In this document: positions 1 to 11,301 of the stretch, one piece after another | How positions within the stretch are numbered: position 1 is the stretch's first letter | Layout: each line of letters starts with the position of its first letter | Assembly (NCBI GenBank): GCA_023101885.1 | Contig: JALPQD010000126.1 | Location: forward strand, 364,904 to 428,903 | DNA: 64,000 bases | Direction of reading: 5' to 3' | From: Typhlomys cinereus | Taxonomy: Eukaryota > Chordata > Mammalia > Rodentia > Platacanthomyidae | Translations under genes and position numbers: made by a program | Notes under the pieces: generated by a model | Database searches by the model: none | What the model was told of the DNA's origin: nothing | The model's input: the letters and a program-made list of their open reading frames with translations, nothing else

Positions 1-59
1 AGTGATTATTGAGAGGGTGACAATTTTTACTAACCAGACAAAAAGGCTTCCAAAGTATA

Positions 60-250
60 TTGAAGAATGTCAATTTCCTGAACCAGCTCCCTCTGTCTTA
101 TCCACCTGCCCAGGGAATAGTCTCACTCCCTGAGAGCTGGGTCTATCCCATCAATTACACAATTTAGGATTGCTCAGGGCTTCATAAAACTACTAATTCT
201 TTACTAAAGTGAACAGGCCTCAAGCATTCAGTCGTGAAGTTGACAACTGT
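60..250 (-). mobile_element. Old MaLR-like LTR fragment
   Basis: The stretch resembles, at low identity, the minus-strand LTR seen more clearly at 41404-41817: a CACCTGCCCAGGG block, a GAGCTGGGTCTATCCC block, GCTCAGGGCTTCATAA, and finally GAAGTTGACAAC near the LTR start. No ends or target-site duplication can be recognised. It is an inference from pattern similarity and could be chance in part. Confidence 0.4.
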
Positions 251-1985
251 AGGTAATTGTTACAAGTATACAAGTGAAAAATTTGTATCCTCAAAGACTG
301 TAGATTCATCTCAGTGTAACCACTTAAAATGTATACTTATTAGTGATTTAAACTTCCTTACTAGTAAGGCTCAAGGCTACAGGTCTAATGATTTCTGAGT
401 ATCCATAACAAATTATATTTGATCAGACCCATGACAAAACGGGGAGAAAGTTGTTTTTGTATATTACCCTTTTATCACTGTGTGCAAATAAATCAACTAA
501 GAAAGAAAAAAATGGTTAATATGTATTGGCTCATAATTTTAATGTTTTCAATGCATGATTCTTTTTCTGTGTATGTTGATACAGTAGGATCTGCTTGCCT
601 TAATGGTAGCTGAAAGGCAAAGACAGACAAAGGCAGGGCCCAGGTCATGATATCTTTCAAGGGCATCCATTCAGTGATGCCCTTGAAAATCAGTGCCATT
701 TTTTAAAAGTTTTATTGTTTTTGAGTTTCACAAATGAATGGATTTATGTCAATTTCACCCCTTATTATCCAAGACCATAACTGTCCTTTTACCACTCCAA
801 GACTTCTTCTTCTCTACTGGTCTCCCTGGTAATTTCTTTTCCTTTTAACATATTAATTTATATTCTTTTACCCAAATGGTAGGCTGCACAATTTTTGAAT
901 TCCAAATCACCCATTGACCAAGCTAACAAATAGGCTTTTTTTAGGCACAATGATCTAAAATGTAACAAAGTTCAATCACAGATATCCAAAAGCATCTCTT
1001 TCCTATCCATTATTTCACTCATTTTTATAATGGAATTCAACAGAATGCATTTCACATCTCAAATGACATATATTCTCACATTATTTGCATTATTGCTTCA
1101 CCTTAATCTGTTAAGATCAATCTTAGCATCACTCTTAAGTGTTATAACCAGAAACCATGTGCCTTGTGATGTGATGGAATGAATTTTATTTTTTTTGCAA
1201 AAACTGAACCTAAATCAGATCAGCCTCCAGATTAGAGTTTACAGGAAATATATGGCATAAAGAAACAAATGAAATTATACTACTCAAAAGTACAGAACTA
1301 AACAGAAAAAAGAATGCAGCAGTTTTTATAAGACAAATGACCTAGTTTCTGCAAAAAATCAATAACGAAGGAAAAAGAAGTGTGTATAGAGAGATCTTTT
1401 AAAATAAAAAGATTTAAAGAAAAAAGTTCCAAACATGACAAGTGAATATTGTCTTAACTATAATTAAAAGATAAAAAAAGACAAACTATTAAAATCATCT
1501 TCAGGTGAATGAGTATACTTGAATTTTTTTGTTTTTTTTTCTTTTTTTAATTAACTTAAATATGGAGGATACATGTACATGTATACTCATATATTCACAT
1601 ATATATGTGTATAAGTATATCATTTTAAATGCACCATAAAGTATTTATAAGTCAAGTTATAGAATGTTTGGAATTTCTTTGAAAAATTACAACTTCTGAA
1701 TTTTTGGAGGTCAAAAGATGATAATACTTGTTCATGACACACTGCATTAAAAAGCTACTGTTCTATATATGTATGTACATAAATTTCTTTAATAAATTCA
1801 TAACAACCATTTTTACTTTCCTATTTTTTTGCTGATTTTCAATGATCCTTCAGAACTTTTGGAAGGGATACTTTTAAGACTCCCCCAAAATTAAATCTGC
1901 CCATTGGTTGCAAGCAATTACCTATGAAAGGATGATTATCAGCTGGATGTTTAATAGTGATTCCTCATCAGAACAAGTTTAATGT
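251..1985. other. AT-rich DNA without recognisable genes
   Basis: No convincing coding frame or RNA gene is visible. Open frames here are short and unlike known proteins. The T-rich run at about 1520-1560 followed by TACATGTACATG could be the eroded 3' end of an ancient minus-strand L1, but this is weak. Confidence 0.5.
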
Positions 1986-2526
1986 TTTATCTGAATTCTT
2001 TTTTTTCTTTCTGTCAGTAGCAGATCTCAGTTTATTGGGGGGAGAAAAAGAACTTTTATAGACAAAGGCCACCAAGGCGTGAAATGGGCATCCAATTGTG
2101 TCACAGGTCAACACATCCTACAGGTGCTAATGGTCAAGTTCAATGCCACTCAGCACAGGGGGCAGGTAGAAACCTGAAAGCCAATTAGGGCTCTCTGTGA
2201 AGTGATCAGGTTACGCCCAAGACCCTTGCTCTCAGTGCCATCTTTAGTCCCATGTGCTTGCCCATGCCCTGGGGCAAATCCTGGGCGGGCCCAACAATGT
2301 CTGTCAGAGATGACAGAAAGACCAGGGCCTGGTGAACCAATGCTAACAGAGCAGGAGGGAAATAGAATGTATTTCCTAGTAAAGGGGTTCTTCCTTTCTC
2401 AAATTCAGGGCTAGAGAAAAGAAGTGACTCATTTGCAGGCTAGGATATACAGTCACTAAATTCACATAGAGACAGGCAAGTCTGACCAGCTACAGGGCTG
2501 ACATTGAACATTTAGAACAGGGTCTC

Positions 2527-2775
2527 CTGAGTCCTTACACCTCATTGGAGGGGAGGACCCAGAGGAAAGTTTGACATGCACACTAAAGGATGCTTCAGGA
2601 ATGGGGGTGTGGTGGGGCACTGGGAGAAAGGGAGGGAGGGGGGAAAAGAAAGGGAAAAGGGAGGAGGGAACAAGGAGATCCAGGGAGGGGTGGAGGGAGG
2701 GAAGGGAATAGGAAACCCTATCAAATGAGTGGAAAAAAAATTTTTTTAAAAAAAGGAAAGGAAAAACTTGAAAAA
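2527..2775 (+). mobile_element. L1 3' UTR fragment inside the retrocopy
   Basis: The sequence carries the L1 3' UTR signature shared with other copies here: CTGAGTCCTTACACCTCAT, AGGACCCAGAGGAAAGTTTG, a G/A tract at about 2615-2710, and an A-rich tail. A near-duplication flanks it, ACAGGGTCTC at 2517-2526 and ATAGGGTCTC at 2778-2787. It therefore inserted after the retrocopy. Confidence 0.75.
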
Positions 2776-2866
2776 AGATAGGGTCTCACAGCTCAGAAAA
2801 ATGAATCTATGTGTTTGTGCACTTATGTTTAATTTCACTTTTAATCCTTCCAGAACAGGGCTCCGA

Positions 2867-3013
2867 CTGGCATGGTGGCACCCACCTGTAACAGCACGTG
2901 GGAGGCCGAGGCAGGAGAGCACTACCAAGGTAAGGTCAGTCAGGACTACACAGCAAGACCTGTTCTCCCAAAATAACAAAACCCCACCTCCACAACCACC
3001 ATATAAAAAATAA
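2867..3013 (+). repeat. B1 SINE (7SL-derived)
   Basis: The core GGCATGGTGGCACCCACCTG, then GTGGGAGGCCGAGGCAGGAG, then GACTACACAGCAAGACCTG and an A-rich tail match the B1 family of rodents, which derives from 7SL RNA and has an internal pol III promoter. Several substitutions indicate an old copy. It lies in the inferred 3' UTR of the RPL7L1 retrocopy. Confidence 0.85.
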
Positions 3014-3341
3014 AAAGATACAGAACTTTCATATTCAGGTATGTCCTTGGGTCTGGCCCACTGTGGCTAGTGTCAGGGAGACCCATGGGCATCATTCACC
3101 CACCAAATGAAGCCCCAGGCAGCAGACAACAGAGCGAGACGACTCTTCCTTCCACAGAATGTGCGGCAGCCGACGTGAAAGTTTTCTTTGGAACTGGGCT
3201 GTGCGGAGAGCTGCCTGCTGTTGTAACCCACTGTCTTTTCCTGACCCCTTCTTGCAGTTTTCAGAGGCAGAAAATAATCTTGTCTGAAGATACTGGATAA
3301 TTCCCAAAATAGGCTTCCAATGTATTGTGCTTCCAACTGGT

Positions 3342-4082
3342 CTAGTTCAGCTGGCGGATGAGTTGATTGATGCCCTCGCGGCGATATCCAGGTAAACCCA
3401 TCTCCTTGAGGAATCCCACTCTGTTCTTGGTTGCATGGTGGGCCATAGAGAGGTGGAAAGGACACAAAAGTGAGGAGATCTCCTGGAAATACTTCCCAGG
3501 GAAGGCAATTTCATGGACGAGGTCTTCCAGGCAAATGATGCCATATGTCCCTAAGTGCTCCTCAGTCACTGTGTTGTCTGTCAGAGGTACGATCTTATTC
3601 TTCACTTTTGCTTGTCCACGTTTCAAGATGAGTTCCCAGACATACTTTAGGTTTGGAAATCCCCAGGTCACATAAGGCTCCACTATTCACAGCAGTTTTA
3701 AACTTTGGGGGGTGACTCGGACAAAGACTCCACTGAAGAGTTTCTTCAGGCCAAGTCTTGTGATGGTCTTTTGTACCAGTAAGCTCACCCCATCAACCCT
3801 TTGGATTCGGACAACAAAGGCCAAAGAATGTTTATCAGGAACTTCCAAAGCGCAAGGTTTCACTTCTAGTCGTCGGACACGCACTTTGTCATGCTGCTGC
3901 CGCCAGGAGTCATGTATGAATGATTCCAATCGCTTAAACCTGAACTCTTTACATTTTCTTTCCCTCTTTGCCAACAGTGCCTGTTTTGCCTGGGTGGCTT
4001 TTAGCGCTTGATAAGCCTTCCTCTTTTTCAGTAGATTTTCTGGAACCAAAGGGATTTTTCTTCTTCCCTCTTCTTCCGCCAT
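3342..4082 (-). pseudogene. RPL7L1: RPL7L1 processed pseudogene, coding part
   Basis: The frame runs from ATG at 4082 to TAG at 3342, 246 codons plus the stop, about the length of RPL7L1 (ribosomal protein uL30-like 1), a nucleolar paralogue of RPL7 linked to ribosome assembly. The translation matches that family throughout: the N-terminal block [20 protein letters not shown], then [20 protein letters not shown], then [12 protein letters not shown], then [20 protein letters not shown], and the C-terminal INQLIRQLN. The only obvious lesion is an in-frame TGA at codon 132 (3687-3689), where the family has arginine, consistent with a CGA to TGA CpG transition. No frameshift is seen. The intronless frame and the surrounding TSD make this a retrocopy. 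Transcription is not predicted; a truncated product is conceivable but unlikely. Confidence 0.92.
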
Positions 4083-4515
4083 CTTTCCGGTGCTGCCCTT
4101 TATCTGAATTCTGACCACCATAAATCTTCAAAACCGAAGGATGATTTCTGGAGATGCATCTGTGAAAATTACTGTAGTTTTACTATTATTTATTCTAACA
4201 GCTCCTTCAAGGACATTTAGACAATTTTTGAGTTGTCCTGGAGTCTTTGTAGTAACTTTCAATAAATACATGGTGTTACAAATCATGCATATGTAAATGA
4301 ATTTTCAGTGGATTTATAAATATAAATATAAACTACCTTAGTCTTTTCTTTTAGACTAGCTTCTTCCTTCTTCAAAAAGAGTATCATTGCTTATCCCACA
4401 CAGTAATGAGGATGTGACATTGACTTTATCTTTGGACAAAGTGTCTTAGCATTATTTCAGAAAACTATAAGATTTTGTGGAGGACAGCTTTTCTTATGTT
4501 ATAACAAGATAATTT

Positions 4516-5840
4516 TTTTAATTTTTTTATTTTTCTGCTCATACAAACATAATAGGAACCCCTGTCCCCTCTCTCCCTCCATCCTTCCCTGGACCTCCCT
4601 GTTCCCTCCCTGCTTTGTCCCTTCCTTTCCCCCTCCCTCCCTTTCTCCCAGTGCCCCCTCCCCCCATCTCTGAAGCATCCTTTAATGACTATAACAAACT
4701 TTCCTCTGGGTCCTCCTCTCTGATGAGGTGTAAGGACTCAGTGGCAATTCCTAGAACTCTTTCTTTTGTTCCCCTTAAGTATAGGAACACTACTGTGACT
4801 GTTAATCCATTGCTTCTAAAGATCCTAGTGCCTTTAGTCCATGCTAGACTTTGAAGGGTCAATGATATGTTGGTCATTGCGCAGATCATGCAGAGTCCTG
4901 TTATAATTGCTTCTGCCTCAACTTGTTTGGAGTATCTTGCATATCATGACTCCTCCCATCCTTGTGCTCTTACAATCTTACCACCCCCTCTTCCACAACT
5001 TTCCCTGAGCTTCAAGATGGGGAGAGATTAGGCAGGCCTGATTCCAGGTGGTTGATATTGAGTCTCTGATGTTCTGAATTATGGTTTGTTGATGATTTTT
5101 TTTTCAATTTTGCTGCTCCTGCAATGCCCTTGGTTCCATCCTGATGGGTATTGGATGTCACCCCCTGGCAAGAGATAAAAACCTGTTAAATTAGACTCTT
5201 GTTATAAGAGTATATTCAAAGGTAGATGGAATACAAGTAGGAGGCCACAGTGAGAGACGGGTCAATCACCCATATGCAAAATGGTTACCTTCTATCTGGC
5301 AGCCTATATGCCCTCCCCTTCTAGTAAGATCGTACCCCATCAGTTGTAAATGATCAGGAAAGAAAGTGAACTTAATCAGATGTCTCATTACTTACTTGCA
5401 GTCCTTGATGGTGGCCTATTTTCTCTGCTGTCACATGGTCCCCTCTGTTTCTGGTAGGGCCCTCCTTCCCCATCCCTCCTGTTTATAATCTTTACAATTA
5501 CTGTAGGTATTACAGAAGTTTGTCTTTGAGTGTCTCTAAGTGAGTTTGATACTAGGATCCACCTATTAGGGAGTACATATGGAGCTTAATTTTCCATGTC
5601 TGGGATACTTCACTCAATGTAATTGTTTATAATTCCATCCATTTCCCAGAAATTCCATTAATTCATCATTTTTGATGGCTGAGTAGTACTCCATTGTATA
5701 GATGTACCAAACGTTCCTTATCCATTCATCAACTGTTGGACATTTGGGCTGATTCCATGACTTTGTTATTGTAAACAGTGCTGCTATGAACATGGTCGTG
5801 CTTGTGCTATCAAGGTGAATTTTAGCTGTATGGGGGGTTA
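4516..5840 (-). mobile_element. 5'-truncated L1 (3' UTR and ORF2 end)
   Basis: A perfect 17-bp TSD, TTATAACAAGATAATTT, lies at 4499-4515 and 5841-5857. Read on the minus strand, the element begins in the last part of ORF2 (frame at about 5614-5830 with the motif WYIYTMEYYSAIKNDEL) and continues through the 3' UTR to the purine-rich tract (pyrimidine-rich on plus at 4557-4675) and the A-tail at the left edge. It is 1325 bp long. The putative 3' UTR splice acceptor seen in other copies is conserved at about 5165. Confidence 0.93.
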
Positions 5841-5857
5841 TTATAACAAGATAATTT

Positions 5858-6784
5858 CTTGGAAGGATGTATTGCCATTTAAACACTAAACAGCAAAAAT
5901 TCAAAAAATTAATCAATAATAATTTCATCAGTGTCCAATTAATTAGTCTCACCATGAGATTGACTTCTGATATTTATTAAGAGCACAAGCTTTGTGTTCC
6001 TCTCCTAGAAGATCCTCAAATATTTTTATGCTTTTGATTCTTGATGTACCACTTAATTTTCTTTTAATAGGCACCCAGAAATCAGTCATTGAAATAAAAG
6101 GTGTTTAGCATTAATATAAAGTAATGTATTTCACTCCAAGTAGAATCAGGACACACGTTTCTCTTTTATAGTGGTACCTAGTTTTGAGAAGTAAATTGTA
6201 CAACAAAATAAGTACAAAGAAATATTTGGCATAATTATATCTCTATTTGGATTTGCTCAGTCTGACAGACTGGAGTTGTACTAGTATGCAAATCTCCCTA
6301 TTAAAGAATTCTATGAATGTTAAGAAAAAGCTTCACAGAAGCAAAATGCCAGTGTAGACAGTTAGATACAAATGTTGAAAGCTGAAGTTTTGGGAGTATC
6401 AGTGAAGAATTGGTAGTTTATGCAAGCCCTGAGCAAGCCTATAGGAAATTATATAATTGGCGTGGGAGACCTAGATCTATGTTCCTTGGCAGGAACATAA
6501 GATGGAGAGAGCTAGATCAGTACTTTTGAACACTTCTATCTGTTGGCATACAGACATTCTGGATGGTGAGTAACTGAATTTCTATCAGCAATTCCTGTGC
6601 ATATGATAAGGCCAGCTCCCTGAGCTCCTGATGTTGCTGCGAAATCTTCCACCAAGCTACACTATTCAGCTACACTATGTAAGCAGAATCATATGCTGAA
6701 AGAAACCCTTTGTTCTCCTAAGTTGTTGGATTATGTATTTATCCACATGAAGAGAATATTTAATAACAAGGGAGCATAGTTTGA
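5858..6784. other. AT-rich DNA, no features
   Basis: No repeat, gene or RNA signal could be recognised on either strand. Confidence 0.5.
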
Positions 6785-6960
6785 TTGTTGAAAGTAGATA
6801 ATAAACATATGTATATAAACATAAATATAGATGGTATAGACATGTATTTCTTAGAGTATATAACCATATATATACATACCCTTATCCACACATATATACA
6901 TATATATATACATACTATATTTATCTATACATTCATACATATGTATATGTTTACCAAAGT
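6785..6960. repeat. TA/CA-rich low-complexity tract
   Basis: The stretch is dominated by ATACATA, TATATA and ACATAT words. Short open frames on both strands follow from this composition and are not genes. Confidence 0.7.
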
Positions 6961-7197
6961 AATAGAGTAACAATTTCATATCCAATATGGTATAAAATAA
7001 TTTAAATATGAAGAAAATACAAAAATGTATATAGTTATATATATCAAGAAGCAATAGTTTGTAATTAATATTTTTGTATACTTGCTTAGCATGTACATAT
7101 TTACTGAGCTATCTTTGTCTTGTATGCATCAGATCACTTCAGTCTCTAACTTTTTAGCATTTTGACATAGAAATTATAAGCCAGGGATCTGTTTGTT

Positions 7198-7440
7198 TGT
7201 TTTTTTTTTTTTTTGGTTGGTTTTTCAAGATAAGATCTCAAGTATTACAATCTGACATCTAACTTGTTATGTATGCAAGAATGACCTCGAATCTGATCCA
7301 CCTATATGTACCAACTGCGTGATGTTATTGCAAGTACTAACTACCACTACCAGTTTATGAGATTTTAGCAACTAAAAATAAGGCGTTCTGCATTCTAGGC
7401 AAACACTGAACCAACTGAGCTACACATCAAACCACTAGTA
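7198..7440 (-). repeat. Old B1-dID composite SINE
   Basis: On the minus strand a B1-like body precedes an ID-like tRNA-derived unit. Plus-strand landmarks are a T run at 7198-7214, TTTTTCAAGATAAGATCTC (degenerate B1 end) and AATGACCTCGAATCTGATCC, then TCTAGGCAAACACTGAACCA and ACTGAGCTACACATC (ID-like). The order fits the B1-dID chimeric SINE family. The copy is strongly diverged. Confidence 0.65.
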
Positions 7441-7454
7441 AGGAGGTGTCTTCT

Positions 7455-7540
7455 CTCTGATACTAGGTTCTGGAAACTGAACCCAGGGCATCAATCATAC
7501 CAGGCAAGCACTCTACACCTAAGCTAAATCCCTAACCTCT
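7455..7540 (-). repeat. ID-type SINE
   Basis: Plus-strand GAACCCAGGGCATC, then CCAGGCAAGCACTCTACACC, TAAGCTAAATCCCTAACC is the reverse complement of a tRNA-Ala-derived ID element, with A-box and B-box positions recognisable. It directly follows the B1-dID copy. Confidence 0.7.
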
Positions 7541-7699
7541 CAGTTTTCATTTATTGTTATTTATCTTTCTTTATTCCAAAATTTGAGCTAATATTTACTT
7601 GTAAATTGAGTTGAAAATTCTAAGCATGCAACTTGATAAATTCTGGCCAGTAATACTCTATCAAATTTACGTTAATGCTAACTAAAATTATCTGCCATC

Positions 7700-9130
7700 C
7701 CCAATATTGTCATGTGTCCCTTTCCAGTCAGTCCTCACCTCTGTCCATTCCCTCAAAGGTCAGTAACAGCTATGAGTTTTCCATCATCAATTATTTTTCC
7801 TCTGCTTCTTCCAGGAATTCATCCCACTGAAATTACACTCCACACTCTTTGTGTATTGCTAAATTTAATGTTATTTGTACATTCACACATCTTATTATAT
7901 GATCAAAAAGCTTACTACTTTGCAAAGCTAAGTAGTGCTCCATAATAGGAATACACTTTACCTTTTTTTGCATTAACCTATTATTGATAGACACCTAAGT
8001 GTCCCAAATTGAGTTATGAATAGAGTTCTAAGAATAATCAAAACCAACCATGAAAATACATGTGTGAAACTTGAGCACTCAGAGGTTGTGACAAGAAAAT
8101 GAAGATTTCCCCTCCTGTCCTCCTGGGACAGGACTCACTCTCCATCCCAGGGGATGACATCTAATATCCATCAGGATGGAGCCAAGGGCGGTGCAGGAGC
8201 AGCAAAACTGAAAAAAAAATCAACAAACCATAATTCAGAACATCAGAGACTCTACATCAACCACCTGGAACCAGATCAGCCTAATCATTCCCCATCCTAA
8301 AGCTCAGGGAAATTTGTGGAAGAGGAGGCGGTAAGATTGTAAGAGCACAAAGCTGGGAAGAGTAATGATATGCAAGATACTCCACACAAGTTAGGGCCAA
8401 AGCAATCATAATAGGACTTTGCATGACCTGCACTATGTCCAACATATTATTGACCCCATAAAGTCTAGCATGGACTAAAGGCACTAGGATCCTTGGAGGC
8501 TAGGGACTGACAGTCACAGTAGTGTTCCTAAGCTTAAGGGGAACACAGCAAAGGGCTCTAGGAAATGCCCCTGGGTCCTTGCACCTCATCGGAGGGGAGG
8601 ACCCAGAGGAGAGTTTGGCATGCACATTAAAGGATGCTCCAGGGATTGGGGGGGAGGCACTGGGGGATGTAGAGGGAGGGGGAAGAGGAGGGGGGATCAG
8701 GGAAGTTGGGGGGAGGAGGAGGGAAGGAGGGGACCAGTGTACCTCTTAAGTTTGTATGAGCGGAAATAATAATAATAAAAAAAAACAGAAAAAAAAGTTT
8801 CAAAGGCTGTCTGGTTACATCAAAAGATAATATCTCAAAACCTCTCAAACAATGCAAACAAAATACTGATAAACCATATTTTGTGTAAACGTATAAATAT
8901 ATGCTTGCATGCATCTTCTGTAAATATCTACAAATGTATTTGCTGTTTGTGCAGTAGGTACACTTCAGTTTTATATGAAACTGCCTAATCCATTTCTCCA
9001 AGGTACTTCACACACCCACTCCCCAAAGAGTTCTAGTTCTTTCATATCCTTGCCAAACTTTGCACTTTCCATTCTTAATTTAAGCACTGTTGTGGATGTA
9101 CTGGTATATCATAGTGATATTAATTTTTAC
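7700..9130 (-). mobile_element. Ancient L1 remnant, interrupted
   Basis: Sequences at about 7700-8093 (AAGTAGTGCTCCATAATAGG, then CATTAACCTATTATTGATAG, ACACCTAAGTGTCCC) and about 8940-9130 (TATGAAACTGCCTAATCC, TTCTCCAAGGTACTTCACAC) resemble, in order, the reversed 3' part of very old mammalian L1 elements. The spliced-L1 insertion at 8110-8786 separates the two parts. Similarity is faint and ends are not defined. Confidence 0.45.
8110..8786 (+). mobile_element. Spliced L1 retrocopy: 5' UTR joined to 3' UTR
   Basis: The first 41 bp (8110-8150) resemble the extreme 5' end of the full-length L1 at 10443-10508, including ACAGGACTC, CTCT and terminal CATCCCAG. In the full-length copy CATCCCAG is followed by GTGAGT, a consensus splice donor. 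Here it is followed at 8151 by GGGATGACATC, the sequence that in full-length copies starts just after CTCTGGCCAG in the 3' UTR (16806). The rest is ordinary L1 3' UTR with purine tract and A-tail. Imperfect TSDs are AGAAAATGAAGATTTC (8094-8109) and AGAAAAAAAAGTTTC (8787-8801). The element lacks ORF1 and ORF2 entirely. It is best read as a retrotransposed, spliced L1 RNA; a genomic deletion landing exactly on both splice sites is the less likely alternative. Confidence 0.8.
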
Positions 9131-10421
9131 TTGCCAGATGCCTAACAATTTCTTTTTTCATCTGCCTTTTCTCATCCCTGGGGTAAATGACATGTGTTTA
9201 CTATTTATTTTTGTTCTATTTCTGAGGAGTTGCTTTTGATAAAGTATTGTTGAAGGTGTTTATGAGTTGATTCATTAGGAACTTGCACTGTTATTATAAG
9301 CATTTGGTCATATATATGGAAAACAGTTTATGTTCTCAAAATGTTAATGCATGACTATTAGTTTTTCTTCAGTTGTATGCCATTGAGTCTATATTTTAAA
9401 CATAATAATCTTATTTTTTCTTTGGGACATGAAGACTTTCATAATTTTATTAAAATTTTCTCTTAATTTTATATTTGTGTCATCTATTTCTTTGCATATC
9501 TAGGTTATATTATATCAACAAAATATAACAGTATTTGCAACAAAATATAACAATATTTTAAATATATAAATATAAATTATGACAAATACTCTAATATTTG
9601 AGCTCATTTAATTCAAAAAATTAAAGCCTTTGAAACTAGTGTTATTTTTTAACTTTTATGATCTTTGAAAATGTTTGTAGACATATTCAGTCATCAGAAC
9701 TGGCAGATTAGATATATAATATAATTGCTGAGGGCAATCTTAATATCTTAGAATGTTCCCAATCAAATATTTTTCTTGTCAGTTACATCTTATTTCATTA
9801 TGCCACCATGTACTCATTGTAGTTAAATCTTTTTTATTTATATTCTTGTAGTGACTTACACATGCATTGATAAAATTTTCAGTCCTTATGGCATATTTGA
9901 CTGCCCACTTTGAACTTTCTTTTCCCTACCTCACCTATCTCACTCCTTCTCTCATGTCTTTCTATGCATTTGCAACCATGTTCCACCTGTGTTATTGTTA
10001 TTAACATTTGTCTTCCCTGGAGCGAGGACAACAGATAGTGGACATCCTTGGGGAAATTTCCTCCAATTCTCATTCATCCAGTCTTAACCCTCATTAATCT
10101 CTAATGGAGGTGTGGTAACTCTTGAGATCTTTTCCCATTCATGATTTAAGGAGAAAGGCCAATTCTGGTGGTCTCCCAGAAGTAGACCCAGCTTCAATAA
10201 GCTCATGCAGAGGCTGATCAAGTCTGTAAGATACCATCTGCCTATGCCCCTCAACACTTTCACAGGCTTACATTCTTACAGACAAATCTTCTGAGATGTT
10301 CCGTAAACCTCAATGTACGTAGGGGTATGGTTTAAATGACCTGTTTGGGACTGAGTAAACTACAGTCACATATTTTCTACACTTTGATCAGTTCTAATTT
10401 TCTCCAGTGAATGTCTTCTAT
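9131..10421. other. AT-rich DNA, no clear features
   Basis: No gene or recent repeat is recognisable. Several short frames occur but have no recognisable motif. Confidence 0.5.
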
Positions 10422-10442
10422 TGAAAATTATCTAAGTTGAGC

Positions 10443-11301
10443 CTTTGTTACTCCCACCTGCCTGCCCACCCCCCAAAAACAGGACTCGCTCTCAGTCCTG
10501 CATCCCAGGTGAGTTACCCATCCCCAGGTCGCACCTTGTCCCAGCTCCTCCCACCAGCCAACCCGGGCAACACCCAGGATGCCTCTGGTTTGCCTGGCCC
10601 AAGCCCCGGGCCCCAGCTCCTTTGTTCCTCCCGCCCAACAGGGACAGGATTTGTTCATGGTCCTCCAGCCCTGGAGCCTGGGTGGGCCACTAAGCCAAGT
10701 CCCAGGTCCCAGGGGAAGAGTTCTTCCATCACCATCAGCCCCTCTGCCCCTCCGACCCACCAGGAGCCCTCTCTCATGGTCCACAGAGGACAGACACACT
10801 GCTACTTGGAATTCAACAGAATCCAAACAAAACCCAAGCAAAGCTCTAAGAGACAACGGCCATACATCTGAAGTCCTCTAAAATCATCTTTCACATGGGA
10901 GAGATTCTTTCCATCCAGCCCAAAGATAAGTAAACCTCTTTTTTTTTTTTTTTACCATACTGCTCCTTTTTAGTATTAATCACTGTAGATTAACTTTTCC
11001 ACACGGCCACCCCAAAAATATATACAATTCCTGGGATTATACCACTCACCCTCACATATCACCAAGATACTAAGTCGTAAAAGTGCACTACCATACTAAT
11101 ATTCACCCCCTGTCTATTTAATGTGACTTAACTGATGTATAACAGCCTAATAGCCTCATCTAGGAAATAATACTAACAACAGACAAATGTACCCAACTAC
11201 AAGGCAAGCACTAGCAATAACTGCCAAGAGTAGTAATACCAAATAAACCAGTTTAGTCAAAAATACACAGAAATGGAAAGATCTTAACAGACAAAACAAC
11301 A
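10443..11301 (+). promoter_or_regulatory. L1 5' UTR / internal promoter region
   Basis: The first roughly 450 bp are GC-rich with scattered CpG (CTCGCTCT, GGTCGCACC, CCCGGGC, CCCGCCC), as expected for an L1 internal pol II promoter; the rest is AT-rich and leads to the ORF1 ATG at 11302. A consensus splice donor CAG/GTGAGT stands at 10506-10514. Open frames of over 140 codons occur on both strands at about 10428-10871, but they depend on non-ATG starts, reach into the target duplication and are explained by the low density of stop codons in GC-rich DNA. Confidence 0.8.

Larger units (their letters stand above)
2000..4098 (-). other. Complete RPL7L1 retrocopy unit
   Basis: The unit is bounded by a perfect 14-bp duplication, TTTATCTGAATTCT, at 1986-1999 and 4099-4112. 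On the minus strand it starts with a short 5' UTR (GGGCAGCACCGGAAAG, then ATG), runs through the RPL7L1 reading frame and a long 3' UTR, and ends with AATAAA at about 2030-2035 and an A-rich tail (T-rich on the plus strand) at 2000-2010. No introns are seen. These are the marks of an mRNA copied by L1. The 3' UTR was later hit by an L1 tail (2527-2775) and a B1 (2867-3013). The assignment of 2011-3341 to the RPL7L1 3' UTR is inferred from the TSDs and poly(A) signal, not from recognised UTR sequence. Confidence 0.85.

Noticed and set aside
2012..2510. Possible ERV LTR (TATAAAAG then AATAAACTGAG, with TG...CA ends)
   Set aside because: No matching flank duplication was found for these ends, whereas a perfect 14-bp TSD at 1986-1999 and 4099-4112 makes this the 3' UTR and poly(A) end of the RPL7L1 retrocopy.
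3687..4121. Start of the RPL7L1 frame upstream of 4082
   Set aside because: The 13 extra codons reach into the TSD and flanking DNA; the family start MAEEEG lies at 4082.
10437..10871. Proline-rich 144-codon protein
   Set aside because: It begins at a non-ATG codon inside the target duplication and lies in the L1 5' UTR.
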